This document shows, piece by piece, positions 19,681 to 27,237 of a stretch of DNA of 64,000 nt. Where the stretch lies: the NCBI RefSeq assembly GCF_014643255.1, contig NZ_BMJI01000018.1, positions 1-64,000 of the forward strand. The letters run 5' to 3'. Every line of letters starts with the position of its first letter. Position 1 is the first letter of the stretch. Under the pieces are notes generated by a model. That model ran no database searches. It was not told where the DNA came from and worked only from the letters and a program-made list of their open reading frames with translations. This DNA is from Tersicoccus solisilvae (GTDB lineage: Bacteria > Actinomycetota > Actinomycetes > Actinomycetales > Micrococcaceae). Both the position numbers and the translations under genes were made by a program.

Positions 19681-20071
19681 CGCGCTGCTCCTGCAGGATG
19701 CCGTCCGCGATCCGGAACGACTCGAGGGCCGCCGGCACGCCGACGTAGACGGCGGTCTGCAGCAGCACCTCCTGGATCTCGGCCTCGGTCGCCCCGTTGG
19801 TCAGCGCACCGCGCACGTGCACCCCCAGCTCGTGCGGCCGGTTCAACGCGGTCAGCATCGCCAGGTTGATGAGGCTGCGGGTCTTCCGGGGCAGACCCTC
19901 ACGGGTCCACACGGCTCCCCAGCAGTACTCGGTGACGAGTTCCTGGATCGGCCGGGCGAAGTCGCTCGTCGCCTGCATCGACGCGTCGACATGCGCGGCC
20001 CCGAGCACCTCCCGGCGGACGGCGAGGCCCTCCTCGAACGTCTGCTGGTGCGTCTTCAGCTGGTCGATCAT
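19670..20071 (-). CDS. Carboxymuconolactone decarboxylase family protein (PcaC-like)
   Basis: A 133-residue single-domain CMD protein. FEEGLAVRREVLGAAHVDAS opens it as in gamma-carboxymuconolactone decarboxylase. EYCWGAVWTREGLPRKTRSL follows, then NLAMLTALNRPHELGVHVRG with the conserved His in HVRGALTNGAT, and EVLLQTAVYVGVPAALESF. The overall pattern is very close to PcaC, but the adjacent genes are not those of the protocatechuate pathway. It probably decarboxylates or hydrolyses an analogous lactone acid. Its ATG overlaps the cupin stop by four bases (ATGA). It is cytosolic and probably oligomeric, as in the family. Confidence 0.85.
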   Translation of the reverse strand: MIDQLKTHQQTFEEGLAVRREVLGAAHVDASMQATSDFARPIQELVTEYCWGAVWTREGLPRKTRSLINLAMLTALNRPHELGVHVRGALTNGATEAEIQEVLLQTAVYVGVPAALESFRIADGILQEQRDAG

Positions 20072-20469
20072 GACGATGTCTCCTCTGCCTGGGCGGCTCC
20101 CGGGTAGTCGACGACGGGCTCCAGCCAGTCGGTGACGCCGAGGGATATGGCGGTGTGGGTCAGGGACGAGTCCGGTGCGGCGCCGTGCCAGTGCGTCTCC
20201 CCCGGCGGGATCCACACGGTGTCTCCCTGGCGCAGCACGAGCGGCTCCTCCCCGCGGGTCTGGATCAGCCCCCGGCCGGAGAGCACCTGGAGGATCTGGC
20301 CGCGCTCGTGGGAGTGCCAGTGCGTCCGGGCGGCCGGGGCGAAGGTCACGGTGTTGATCGTGACCCCGTCGGTCGCCGGCAGGGTCAGGTAGGCGAAGGC
20401 GTCCCCGGTGAACCGGGAGCCGGGCTTGCCGGCCGTCCCGGCCTGCTCGGCGGGGCGGACGCGGATCAC
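20068..20469 (-). CDS. Small cupin-domain protein
   Basis: A 133-residue single cupin. Motif 1 is visible as THWHSHERGQILQVLSGRG (two His and a Gln where the usual Glu sits) and motif 2 as PPGETHWHG, with a third His. These are plausible divalent-metal ligands. Cupins of this size often accompany CMD proteins, and some in this group are fused to CMD domains. The GTG start overlaps the stop of dehydrogenase B (GTGA) and its own stop overlaps the CMD start (ATGA). An isomerase, decarboxylase or dioxygenase role in the pathway is possible; no catalytic assignment can be made. Confidence 0.8.
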   Translation of the reverse strand: MIRVRPAEQAGTAGKPGSRFTGDAFAYLTLPATDGVTINTVTFAPAARTHWHSHERGQILQVLSGRGLIQTRGEEPLVLRQGDTVWIPPGETHWHGAAPDSSLTHTAISLGVTDWLEPVVDYPGAAQAEETSS

Positions 20470-21383
20470 GCCGTCCCTCCCGCGGCCACGACGTCGTCGT
20501 GCAGGCGGACGCCGCCGGAGACGTCGCCGATGGCGTCGACCACCGTGTTGCTGATGGCGTCGGCGTACCCGAGGGCGCGCGCGAGGCCGAAGCTCGCGAC
20601 CGGGCCCGGGGCGTTCAGGCTCACGACCCCGAGGCTGCCGAGCAGGTCGAGGTAGAGCGTGACGTCCTTGAGCATCAGGGTGTTGGTGAGGCCGCCCTCC
20701 AGATAGTCACCGTGGATGATGCGGGGGAATCGGTTCAGGGTCGCGAAGTTCACGCCGGAGCTCGCGTTGAGCACGTCGAGGACCGTCTGCAGATCCAGGT
20801 CCGCCTTCTTCGCCGCCACCATCACCTCGGCGGTCGCCGAGAGGGCGATGGCGTTGAGGAAGTTGTTGAGCAGCTTCGTCGTGTGCCCGGCGCCGCTGGG
20901 ACCCACGTGGTGGATCTGCTGGGCGAGGTGGTCGAGCACCGGCCGCACCCGGTCCAGGGCCTCCTCCTCCCCTCCGACCATGAGGGTCAGCGCGCCCCTC
21001 TCCGCGGCCGCGGCCCCACCGGAGATCCCGGCGTCGAGGTAGGCCACGCCCCGCTCGGCCAGGTCGGCGTTAATGCGCCGGGTCGACGCCGGGGCGGCGG
21101 TACTCAGGTCGACGACCACCTGACCCGGCCGGACGTGCCGCAGCACGCCGTCCTCCCCGTCGATCACGGCCTCCACGACCCGGCTGTCCGGGAGGGAGAG
21201 CAGCACGACGTCGACGTCGTCGACCAGCGCTCCCGTCGACGCCGCGGCGCGGGCGCCCGACGCGGTGATGCTCTCGGGTCGGGCGTCGAAGCCGAGGACG
21301 TCGACCCCCGCCGTGACCAGGCACCGGGTCATGCGACCGCCCATGTTGCCGAGTCCGATGAACCCGACGCGTGTCTCGCTCAT
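20466..21383 (-). CDS. Beta-hydroxyacid dehydrogenase (3-hydroxyisobutyrate dehydrogenase family), paralogue B
   Basis: A 305-residue relative of the gene at 18802-19680. GFIGLGNMGGRMTRCLVTAG carries the Rossmann motif, LDAGISGGAAAAERGALTL stands where DAPVSGG is expected (Gly/Ile changes), and the catalytic Lys lies in GHTTKLLNNFLN near residue 175. The variant substrate loop suggests a different hydroxyacid from paralogue A. GGACAGGAC lies just before the ATG at 21383; that ribosome site is embedded in a short tandem repeat ending the SDR gene. The ATG overlaps the SDR stop (ATGA). It is the ninth gene of the leftward operon counted from the transporter. Confidence 0.84.
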   Translation of the reverse strand: MSETRVGFIGLGNMGGRMTRCLVTAGVDVLGFDARPESITASGARAAASTGALVDDVDVVLLSLPDSRVVEAVIDGEDGVLRHVRPGQVVVDLSTAAPASTRRINADLAERGVAYLDAGISGGAAAAERGALTLMVGGEEEALDRVRPVLDHLAQQIHHVGPSGAGHTTKLLNNFLNAIALSATAEVMVAAKKADLDLQTVLDVLNASSGVNFATLNRFPRIIHGDYLEGGLTNTLMLKDVTLYLDLLGSLGVVSLNAPGPVASFGLARALGYADAISNTVVDAIGDVSGGVRLHDDVVAAGGTA

Positions 21384-22267
21384 GTCCTGTCCTTCCTGTC
21401 CGCAAGCCTGTCCGCAAGCCTGTCCGCCGCGACGTCGCGGTCGTAGAAATCGCGGTCGTGAGCCTCGGCGTCCCAGGCGCCCGCGCCGCCCGACGGCCGC
21501 ACGGTGTTGACGACGGTCGCGCCGCCGTCGGCGGAGACGATCTGCCCGGTCACGTAGGCGGCGTCCTCACTGAGCAGGAACGCCACCACGGCGGCGATCT
21601 CCTCGGCCGTGCCGGCGCGGCGCAGCGGGGTGGTGGAGGCCCGCACCTCCATGTCGGTCTTGCCGCCCGCGGTCGTGGGGGCCGCGGCGAACAGATCGGT
21701 GGGCACGATGCCCGGCGCCACCGCGTTCACGCGGATCCCGAGCGGACCGCCGTAGACGGACGCGCCGTGCACCAACCCGTTCACCGCGTGCTTCGACGTC
21801 TGGTAGGCGAGCAGGTCCGCACTGCCGGTCAGCCCGGCGATGGACGCGGTGACGACGACGGCGCCGCCGCCCGCCTGCACCGCGTACCGGCCGAAGGCGG
21901 CCCGCAGCCCGAGGAACTGGCCGCGCACGTTGATCGCCAGCACCCGGTCGAACTCCTCGACGGTGAGGTCGGGCAGCGGGGTGAAGGTGCCGAACACGCC
22001 GGCATTGAGGTGGTGCAGGTCGATGCGGCCGAAGCGGTCCACCGCGGCGGCGGTGTAGCGGGCGACGTCGTCCTCGTCGGACACGTCGGCGCGGACCGCG
22101 ATCGACGCGGTGGGCAGGCCCGCCGCCACGGCGGCCGCCGCGTCCTCGTCGATGTCGACCGCGACGACGTGTGCTCCCTCCGCGGCGAGCCGTTCGGCGG
22201 ACGCCCGGCCCAGCCCCCGCCCGGCGCCGGTGACGACGGCGACCTGCCCGTCGAAGCGGCCGCTCAT
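21380..22267 (-). CDS. Short-chain dehydrogenase/reductase (SDR)
   Basis: A 295-residue classical SDR. TGAGRGLGRASAERLAAEGA is the cofactor motif at residues 13-19, with Asp in VVAVDIDED favouring NAD over NADP. HLNAGVFG stands for NAG. The catalytic Ser is in VTASIAG and YQTSKHA provides Tyr and Lys. The core ends near VVNTVRP; about 35 extra residues follow, ending in a repeated ADRL unit. The encoding DNA carries GCAAGCCTGTCC in tandem. The gene sits between the lactonase-like and dehydrogenase B genes, with overlaps on both sides. Oxidation of a cyclic alcohol to the ketone taken by the adjacent Baeyer-Villiger enzyme is a sensible inference. Confidence 0.86.
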   Translation of the reverse strand: MSGRFDGQVAVVTGAGRGLGRASAERLAAEGAHVVAVDIDEDAAAAVAAGLPTASIAVRADVSDEDDVARYTAAAVDRFGRIDLHHLNAGVFGTFTPLPDLTVEEFDRVLAINVRGQFLGLRAAFGRYAVQAGGGAVVVTASIAGLTGSADLLAYQTSKHAVNGLVHGASVYGGPLGIRVNAVAPGIVPTDLFAAAPTTAGGKTDMEVRASTTPLRRAGTAEEIAAVVAFLLSEDAAYVTGQIVSADGGATVVNTVRPSGGAGAWDAEAHDRDFYDRDVAADRLADRLADRKDRT

Positions 22268-23079
22268 GCGGTCACCGCCACGGGCTCACCGATGGTGAGC
22301 ACGTGCTCGGACAGGGCGCGGCCGAGCGGGCGCAGCCGGTCGAGGGTGCCGGGGTCGTGGCCGGGGACGACGTGGTCCACCTCGCCGGCGTCGAGCATCG
22401 CCCGGATGCGGTCGAAGCCGCTGTACATCTGCACCAGGTCGGCGACGGAACTGAAGGGCATGTCGTGATCGAACTCCTCGTCGTAGTGGATGGCGTCGCT
22501 GGCCAGCAGCACGATGCCGGCCCGGGTCGGGACCCGGACGATCGACTGGCCGGGGGTGTGGCCGCCGACCCGGAGGACGTCGACGCCGGGCGCCACCTCC
22601 ACCCGGTCGGCGAAGGCGTGGACGCGGCCGGCGTCGCGCGCGGCGAACAGGGCGTCGAGCTCGTCGTCCTCCACCGAGTGGTGGAACTGGACCCGCTGCG
22701 CGTGCCGCCCGGACCAGAAGTCCAGCTCGGCCGCGGCGATGACCACCGGGGACCGGTCGAACCGGGCCAGGTTGCCGATGTGGTCGTAGTGCGCGTGGGT
22801 GACGACGACCGTCGGGGCGTCCTCCGGGTGGACCCCGAGGCCGGCGAGCAGGTCGAGCGGGTGCTCGATCATCGTGCGGCCCCGGTTCTGGCCGCCTGCG
22901 GTGGAGAACCCGGTGTCCACGACGATGGTCCGGCCCTCCCCCCGCACCACCCAGACGAAGTAGTCCATCCCGATCGGGCCGTCGTCCGCGTGGTACAGCG
23001 GGTAGTTGAGGTAGACCTCGCTCCGGCGGCCCACCCGGGTGCCGTACCGGGCGACGATGACCTCGTAGACCGGGCTCAC
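22264..23079 (-). CDS. MBL-fold hydrolase, N-acyl-homoserine-lactonase-like
   Basis: A 271-residue metallo-beta-lactamase-fold protein. The metal motif THAHYDHIGN (HxHxDH) is near residue 104, a later His is in GGHTPGQSIV, Asp in LLASDAIHY and His in VVPGHDPGT. These complete a two-metal site as in the AiiA-type lactonases. LNYPLYHADDGPIGMDYFVWVV near the N-terminus is the typical start of the group. The GTG overlaps the stop of the BVMO gene (GTGA). Next to a Baeyer-Villiger monooxygenase, hydrolysis of the lactone it makes is a better guess than quorum quenching. Confidence 0.84.
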   Translation of the reverse strand: MSPVYEVIVARYGTRVGRRSEVYLNYPLYHADDGPIGMDYFVWVVRGEGRTIVVDTGFSTAGGQNRGRTMIEHPLDLLAGLGVHPEDAPTVVVTHAHYDHIGNLARFDRSPVVIAAAELDFWSGRHAQRVQFHHSVEDDELDALFAARDAGRVHAFADRVEVAPGVDVLRVGGHTPGQSIVRVPTRAGIVLLASDAIHYDEEFDHDMPFSSVADLVQMYSGFDRIRAMLDAGEVDHVVPGHDPGTLDRLRPLGRALSEHVLTIGEPVAVTA

Positions 23080-24575
23080 GGTCGGCTTCCTTCGGGGACG
23101 GCGGCCGGCCGCGGCGCCGGTTTCCGGAAGCGGAGGCCGGCGGTGCCGAAGAGCCGCGTGACGATGAGGTAGACCAGATGGGTGCGCGGCCACTGCGTCA
23201 CGTTCGCGCCGCCGGCCACCGTGTAGTAGTTGTGGCAGCCGGCGTTCATGGCCGACGCGTGGGTCGCCAGCTGCCGATCGATCCACCGGACCCAGCGCGC
23301 TTCCGCCGCCGGGTCCGTGTCGATCACCCGGTCACCGCTGCGTTCGGCCCGGCGGATGGCGCGCACCACGACCTCGGCCTGCCGCTCGAGCTGCGCGATG
23401 ATCGAGGTGCCGCCGTTGGTGTTGGGCCCGTAGAGGATGAAGAAGTTGGGGAACCCCGGCACGGTGATGCCCAGGTAGGCGCTGGCCCGCTCCTTCCACG
23501 TCTCGTGCAGGTCCCGCCCGGCCGTCCCGCGCACCTGGACGGAGGAGAGGAACACCTGCGGCTGGAAACCGGTGCTGAGGACGATCACGTCCACGTCGTG
23601 CTCCCGCCCCGTCGTGTCGACGAGGCCGCCCGGGGTGGCGCTGACCACCTCCTGCGGCACGAGGTGCACGTTGTCCCGGTTGAACGCCGGGTAGTAGGTG
23701 GACGCGACGATCGGGCGCTTGCACCCCCACGGGTAGTGCGGGGTCAGGGCGGCGGCGGTCGCGGGGTCGTGCACGCTCTCGTTGATGAACGCGACGCACT
23801 TCTGACGCATCTGCTGCTGCCGGGCGCTGGTCACGTCGTTCGCCTTGAACCGCCGGTTCGCGACGGAGAACAGGTGGGCCCGGTGCACGCGCTGGGCCAA
23901 CGGAACGGTGCGGTAGAACCAGCGTTCGGCCGGCGTGTAGGGCCGCTCGGACTTCGGCTCCACCCAGCCCGGCTCGCGCTGGAAGACCAGCAGGTCCTTC
24001 ACGATCGGCGCGATGGCGGGCACCACCTGCGCCGCCGTCGAGCCCGTGCCCACGACCGCGACGCGCTTGCCGTGCAGGTCGTGCTGGTGCTCCCACCGCG
24101 AGGTGTGGAAGACGGGGCCGTCGAACTCGTCCAGGCCGGGCCAGGTGGGGTAGCGCGGCACGCTGAGCAGGCCCACGGCGGAGGCGACGACGTCGAACTC
24201 GTGCCGCTCCCCCGTCGCCGTCGTGAGCGTCCAGATCGACCGGGCGTCGTCCCACTCGACGCCGTCGACCCGGGTGTTCAAGCGCAGGTGCGGACGCAGC
24301 CCGAAGTGGTCGACGATCTCCTCGGCATACGCCAGCAGTTCCGGCTGGGTGGCGTGGGTGCCGGGCCAGTCCTTCCGGTAGAAGGAGAACGAGTAGGCGT
24401 GGGACGGGATGTCGACCTCGCAGCCCGGGTAGCGGTTGTCGAACCAGGTGCCCCCCGCACCGGCGGACTGCTCGAAGATCGTGAAATCGGCCGAGGTGCG
24501 TCGCTGCAGCTTGACGGCGAGCGCCATCCCCCCGAAACCGGCGCCGATGATACCGACGCGCAGACGCCGGCTCAC
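23076..24575 (-). CDS. Type I Baeyer-Villiger monooxygenase (flavin-containing monooxygenase)
   Basis: A 499-residue FAD/NADPH enzyme. It has an N-terminal FAD motif, GIIGAGFGGMALAVKLQ, then GGTWFDNRYPGCEVDIPSH (the conserved GGTW-D-PG-D block). The BVMO fingerprint FDGPVFHTSRW (FxGxxxHxxxW) is near residue 150. A second Rossmann motif, VAVVGTGSTAAQV, follows it, then STGFQ (ATGF variant). Such enzymes insert oxygen next to a ketone to give an ester or lactone in the cytosol. Upstream and downstream genes overlap by four bases on each side. The neighbour lactonase and SDR strongly suggest alcohol-ketone-lactone-acid chemistry. Confidence 0.9.
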   Translation of the reverse strand: MSRRLRVGIIGAGFGGMALAVKLQRRTSADFTIFEQSAGAGGTWFDNRYPGCEVDIPSHAYSFSFYRKDWPGTHATQPELLAYAEEIVDHFGLRPHLRLNTRVDGVEWDDARSIWTLTTATGERHEFDVVASAVGLLSVPRYPTWPGLDEFDGPVFHTSRWEHQHDLHGKRVAVVGTGSTAAQVVPAIAPIVKDLLVFQREPGWVEPKSERPYTPAERWFYRTVPLAQRVHRAHLFSVANRRFKANDVTSARQQQMRQKCVAFINESVHDPATAAALTPHYPWGCKRPIVASTYYPAFNRDNVHLVPQEVVSATPGGLVDTTGREHDVDVIVLSTGFQPQVFLSSVQVRGTAGRDLHETWKERASAYLGITVPGFPNFFILYGPNTNGGTSIIAQLERQAEVVVRAIRRAERSGDRVIDTDPAAEARWVRWIDRQLATHASAMNAGCHNYYTVAGGANVTQWPRTHLVYLIVTRLFGTAGLRFRKPAPRPAAVPEGSRP

Positions 24576-25495
24576 GGGGTCGCCCCGTCGGTCGCCGGCA
24601 TGGGGTAGTCGGCCGCATTGAGCACCCAGCCGTCCATCGCGGAGAAGTCGAGCCGGGGCGGGGAGAAGATGTCGACGAGCCGGTGGTGGCCCTCGTCCAC
24701 GGCCTCGCTGGTGTGCTCGCTCGGCGGCGGGATGACCGCGAGCGACGGCGAGCCGACGCGTCGGTGCTCGTCCTCCCGCCACACCGTCCGGTCGGTCGTC
24801 CAGGGCCAGCGGATGTGGTGGACATACTCCCCCGCGATGACCAGCGAGTACTGCTCGAAGTCGTCGTGGTGGTGCGGCGAGAGCCGGCGGGGATCCCGCG
24901 GCCCCTCCTGGGGCGCGATCCAGTTGACCATCGCGGTCGTGCACCGGTAGAGCCGGAACGGGGAGCCCGGCAGGGTGGGCACGGTCAGGTCGTACACACG
25001 GACCCGGTAGCCGTCGGCCGGGTCCGGCCACGGCACGAACGGCGGGATGTTGCGGTGCGGCTCCGCGTAGGAGTCGCGGTTGACCGCCAGGGCGACGAGG
25101 TCCTCGGCGGTGGCCCGCACCAGGCGGACGACCCGGCCCTCCCCCCGGACCCGGATCCGGCTGGACCCGGGCGGCACGACGACCATTCGCTCGCCGGGCA
25201 CCTCGACGGTCTCGCCGCCGGCCTCGACGGTCGCCGTCACCGTCGGATCGACCGTGATCAGGACGTACTCCTGCGGTTCGTCCCGGTCCTCGAAGCGGCT
25301 CTCGCCGGTCACGCGGGACCAGCCCAGGACGAGGTTCTGTCCCCGGGCGTACCAGTCCTCGCGACCGTCGACGGTGACCGCCGGTGGGATCGTGGCGAAC
25401 TCGGCGTACTCCATCCCGGCGTAGTCGGTGACGGGAGTGTCCGGGTTCGCCGCGGTGGCGAGGCGGGATCGGGGGTCTGCGGAGCCGTAGGGCAT
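24572..25495 (-). CDS. Bicupin-like protein of unknown function
   Basis: A 307-residue protein with two beta-rich halves resembling cupin domains. The first half (about 60-130) contains EYVLITVD and GERMVVVPPGSSRIRV but no His cluster. The second half contains SPHHHDDFEQYSLVIAGEYVHH (read as SPHHHDDFEQ then YSLVIAG) and PPPSEHTSE, supplying several His and a Glu that could bind a metal. This uneven pattern, one structural and one metal-binding cupin, resembles KduI/germin-like bicupins, but no known family is recognised with confidence. GGAAGAG precedes the ATG at 25495; 21 bases separate it from the aldolase stop. A dioxygenase or isomerase role in the pathway is conjecture. Confidence 0.7.
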   Translation of the reverse strand: MPYGSADPRSRLATAANPDTPVTDYAGMEYAEFATIPPAVTVDGREDWYARGQNLVLGWSRVTGESRFEDRDEPQEYVLITVDPTVTATVEAGGETVEVPGERMVVVPPGSSRIRVRGEGRVVRLVRATAEDLVALAVNRDSYAEPHRNIPPFVPWPDPADGYRVRVYDLTVPTLPGSPFRLYRCTTAMVNWIAPQEGPRDPRRLSPHHHDDFEQYSLVIAGEYVHHIRWPWTTDRTVWREDEHRRVGSPSLAVIPPPSEHTSEAVDEGHHRLVDIFSPPRLDFSAMDGWVLNAADYPMPATDGATP

Positions 25496-25516
25496 CGGTG
25501 GTCTCTTCCTGGTGGT

Positions 25517-26302
25517 TCAGGCGCCGAGGCGCCGGTGGATGTCGCTGACGAGGTCGGTCGCGGCGGCACGGAGGATTCCGGCGTCGTTGTCGGCCATGAC
25601 GTAGGCGAAGCCGCGCGCGGCTGCGGCCTCGACCTGCTGGGCGGTCCGGACCGCGGTGCCGACCGGCAGCTGCCGCTGGGCGGCCCGGTCGAGGAGCGTG
25701 TCGACGAGCGCCTGGATCGCCGGGTCGGATTCGGGCAACCCGCTGGAGAGCTGCAGGTCCCCCATCCCGAGGAACACCCCGTTCAGGTGCGGGGTGTCGA
25801 GGATGGCGTCGACCTCATCGAGGGCGGCGCGGTCCTCGAGCTGCACGGCTCGCAGCACGTCCGCGCCGCGTGCGAGGTAACGGTCGCGGTCGATGGCGCC
25901 CCAGCGGCCGGCCCGGGAGGTGCTGCCGTTGCCGCGGTCCCCGTCAGGGGCGAAGGTCATCCCGGCGGCGGCGTCCGCCGCCTGCGCCGGCGTCGACACC
26001 CGGGGAACGAGGATCCCGTCGACGCCGGAGTCGAGCAGACGCTGCAGCTGCGACCCGGACCGGTCCGAGACGCGGACCAGCACGCTCATGCCGTGCGCCT
26101 GGGCGACGACCGTGGCGGTGTAGGCGCTCGGCAGGTCCAAGGGCGCGTGCTCGAGGTCGATCACCACGAAGTCGAAGCCGGCGAGGGCGAGGATCTCCAC
26201 GGTCGCCAGCGCGGGGATCTTCACCCAGGTGCCGACGAGGGTGCGGGTGGCCTCCCGGAGGCTGCGGGCGAACCCCGGGGTGGGCAGGTTCAGGGCGCTC
26301 AC
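25517..26302 (-). CDS. HpcH/HpaI-family class II aldolase
   Basis: A 261-residue TIM-barrel aldolase. VGTWVKIPALATVEILALAG opens the barrel, then FDFVVIDLEHAPLDL with the conserved DLEH. VRVSDRSGSQLQRLLDSGVD follows and GILVPRVSTPAQA continues the phosphate/carboxylate-binding region. The metal-ligand Glu lies in VQLEDRAALDEV and the Asp in MGDLQLSSG. The family performs retro-aldol cleavage of 2-keto-4-hydroxy acids, releasing pyruvate or a related keto acid. The GTG at 26302 overlaps the stop of the DUF6282 gene. In this cluster it is the likely carbon-carbon cleavage step feeding central metabolism. Confidence 0.85.
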   Translation of the reverse strand: MSALNLPTPGFARSLREATRTLVGTWVKIPALATVEILALAGFDFVVIDLEHAPLDLPSAYTATVVAQAHGMSVLVRVSDRSGSQLQRLLDSGVDGILVPRVSTPAQAADAAAGMTFAPDGDRGNGSTSRAGRWGAIDRDRYLARGADVLRAVQLEDRAALDEVDAILDTPHLNGVFLGMGDLQLSSGLPESDPAIQALVDTLLDRAAQRQLPVGTAVRTAQQVEAAAARGFAYVMADNDAGILRAAATDLVSDIHRRLGA

Positions 26303-27183
26303 CCGTCCAGTCCGATCAGCCGGGCCGGGTTGCGCCGGATCATCAGGTCGATCTCGTCCTCCCCGATGCCGAGGTCGAGCAGCCGGGGCAGCAGCCCCCG
26401 GTAGCCCTCGACCGGCAGCGGGTTGCCGACCTGTCCCAGGTCCGATCCGAGCACGGTGTGCTCGGCGCCGATCGTCCGGATCCAGTCGACCAGTTTCTCG
26501 GCGGGGAAGATGTGGTCGCGGTGGTACATCGCCACCTCGTGCTCGACGACGGCGCCGAGCCCGATCATCTCCTCCAGCCGGCTCCGGTCGATGTCCGAGA
26601 CGTAGTCCGGGTGGCTGATGATCACCCGGTCGTGGCCGACGTCGTGCGCGGTGCGGACCACGGCCAGGGCGGAGCCGGCGTCGAGGTGGCCGGTGGAGAC
26701 CAGCGCGCCCTCCGCCTTCGCCTGCTCCACGATCTGCCGGACCTCCGGCCGGACGCCGCCGTCCTCGTCGAACACCGAGACCTCCGCGCTCTGCATCATG
26801 CCGAGCGGCTGGAAGTGGGACTGGGTCTCGGCGTGGTGCGCGGCGTGCTCGAGGTGGATGTGCGAGGAGATCGTGGGGAACCAGATCACCTTGCCGCCCA
26901 TCTTCAGCGACCGGTCCACGGCCCACGGGTTGAGGCCCCCGTTGACGCTGTTCAGCGCGATGCCGCCATACACGTCGATGGGCAGGTCCGCGAGCAGGGG
27001 CTGCATCGACAGCAGGTCGGTGACCGTGTCGTGGTAGTGACACTTGACGACGATGGCGCGGAAGCCGGCGTCGGCGGCCTGCTGCGCCGCCTCGACGTGG
27101 GTGATGCGGCGCGGCATCGGGGAGGGGCCCGAGTGGCAGTGCAGGTCGACGGCTCCGTCGAGCAGCTCGTCCACAACGGTCAT
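26299..27183 (-). CDS. DUF6282-type amidohydrolase-like protein, paralogue A
   Basis: A 294-residue protein with an amidohydrolase-like barrel. The N-terminal metal motif is AVDLHCHSGPSPMPRRI (HxH). A Lys follows in IVVKCHYHDT. Later candidates are HLDAGSA (in STGHLDAG), ISHPDYVSDID, HEVAMYHRDH and GSDLGQVGNP with the terminal Asp. This ligand order (HxH, Lys or His, His, His, Asp) is that of the amidohydrolase superfamily, and the whole sequence matches what I know as DUF6282. Cyclic amide, lactone or decarboxylation chemistry is possible. AAAGGA lies upstream of the ATG at 27183; 54 bases separate it from the cyclase gene. A diverged copy is at 30261-31208. Confidence 0.78.
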   Translation of the reverse strand: MTVVDELLDGAVDLHCHSGPSPMPRRITHVEAAQQAADAGFRAIVVKCHYHDTVTDLLSMQPLLADLPIDVYGGIALNSVNGGLNPWAVDRSLKMGGKVIWFPTISSHIHLEHAAHHAETQSHFQPLGMMQSAEVSVFDEDGGVRPEVRQIVEQAKAEGALVSTGHLDAGSALAVVRTAHDVGHDRVIISHPDYVSDIDRSRLEEMIGLGAVVEHEVAMYHRDHIFPAEKLVDWIRTIGAEHTVLGSDLGQVGNPLPVEGYRGLLPRLLDLGIGEDEIDLMIRRNPARLIGLDG

Positions 27184-27237
27184 GATCGGTGGTCCTTTCG
27201 GTGGCAGGTCATCGGGTCGCAGGTCAGCGGGGCGGGT

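Noticed and set aside
22264-23079. Quorum-quenching AHL lactonase
   Set aside because: Fold and motif agree, but coupling to a BVMO and SDR makes a catabolic lactonase more likely; no quorum-sensing genes are nearby.
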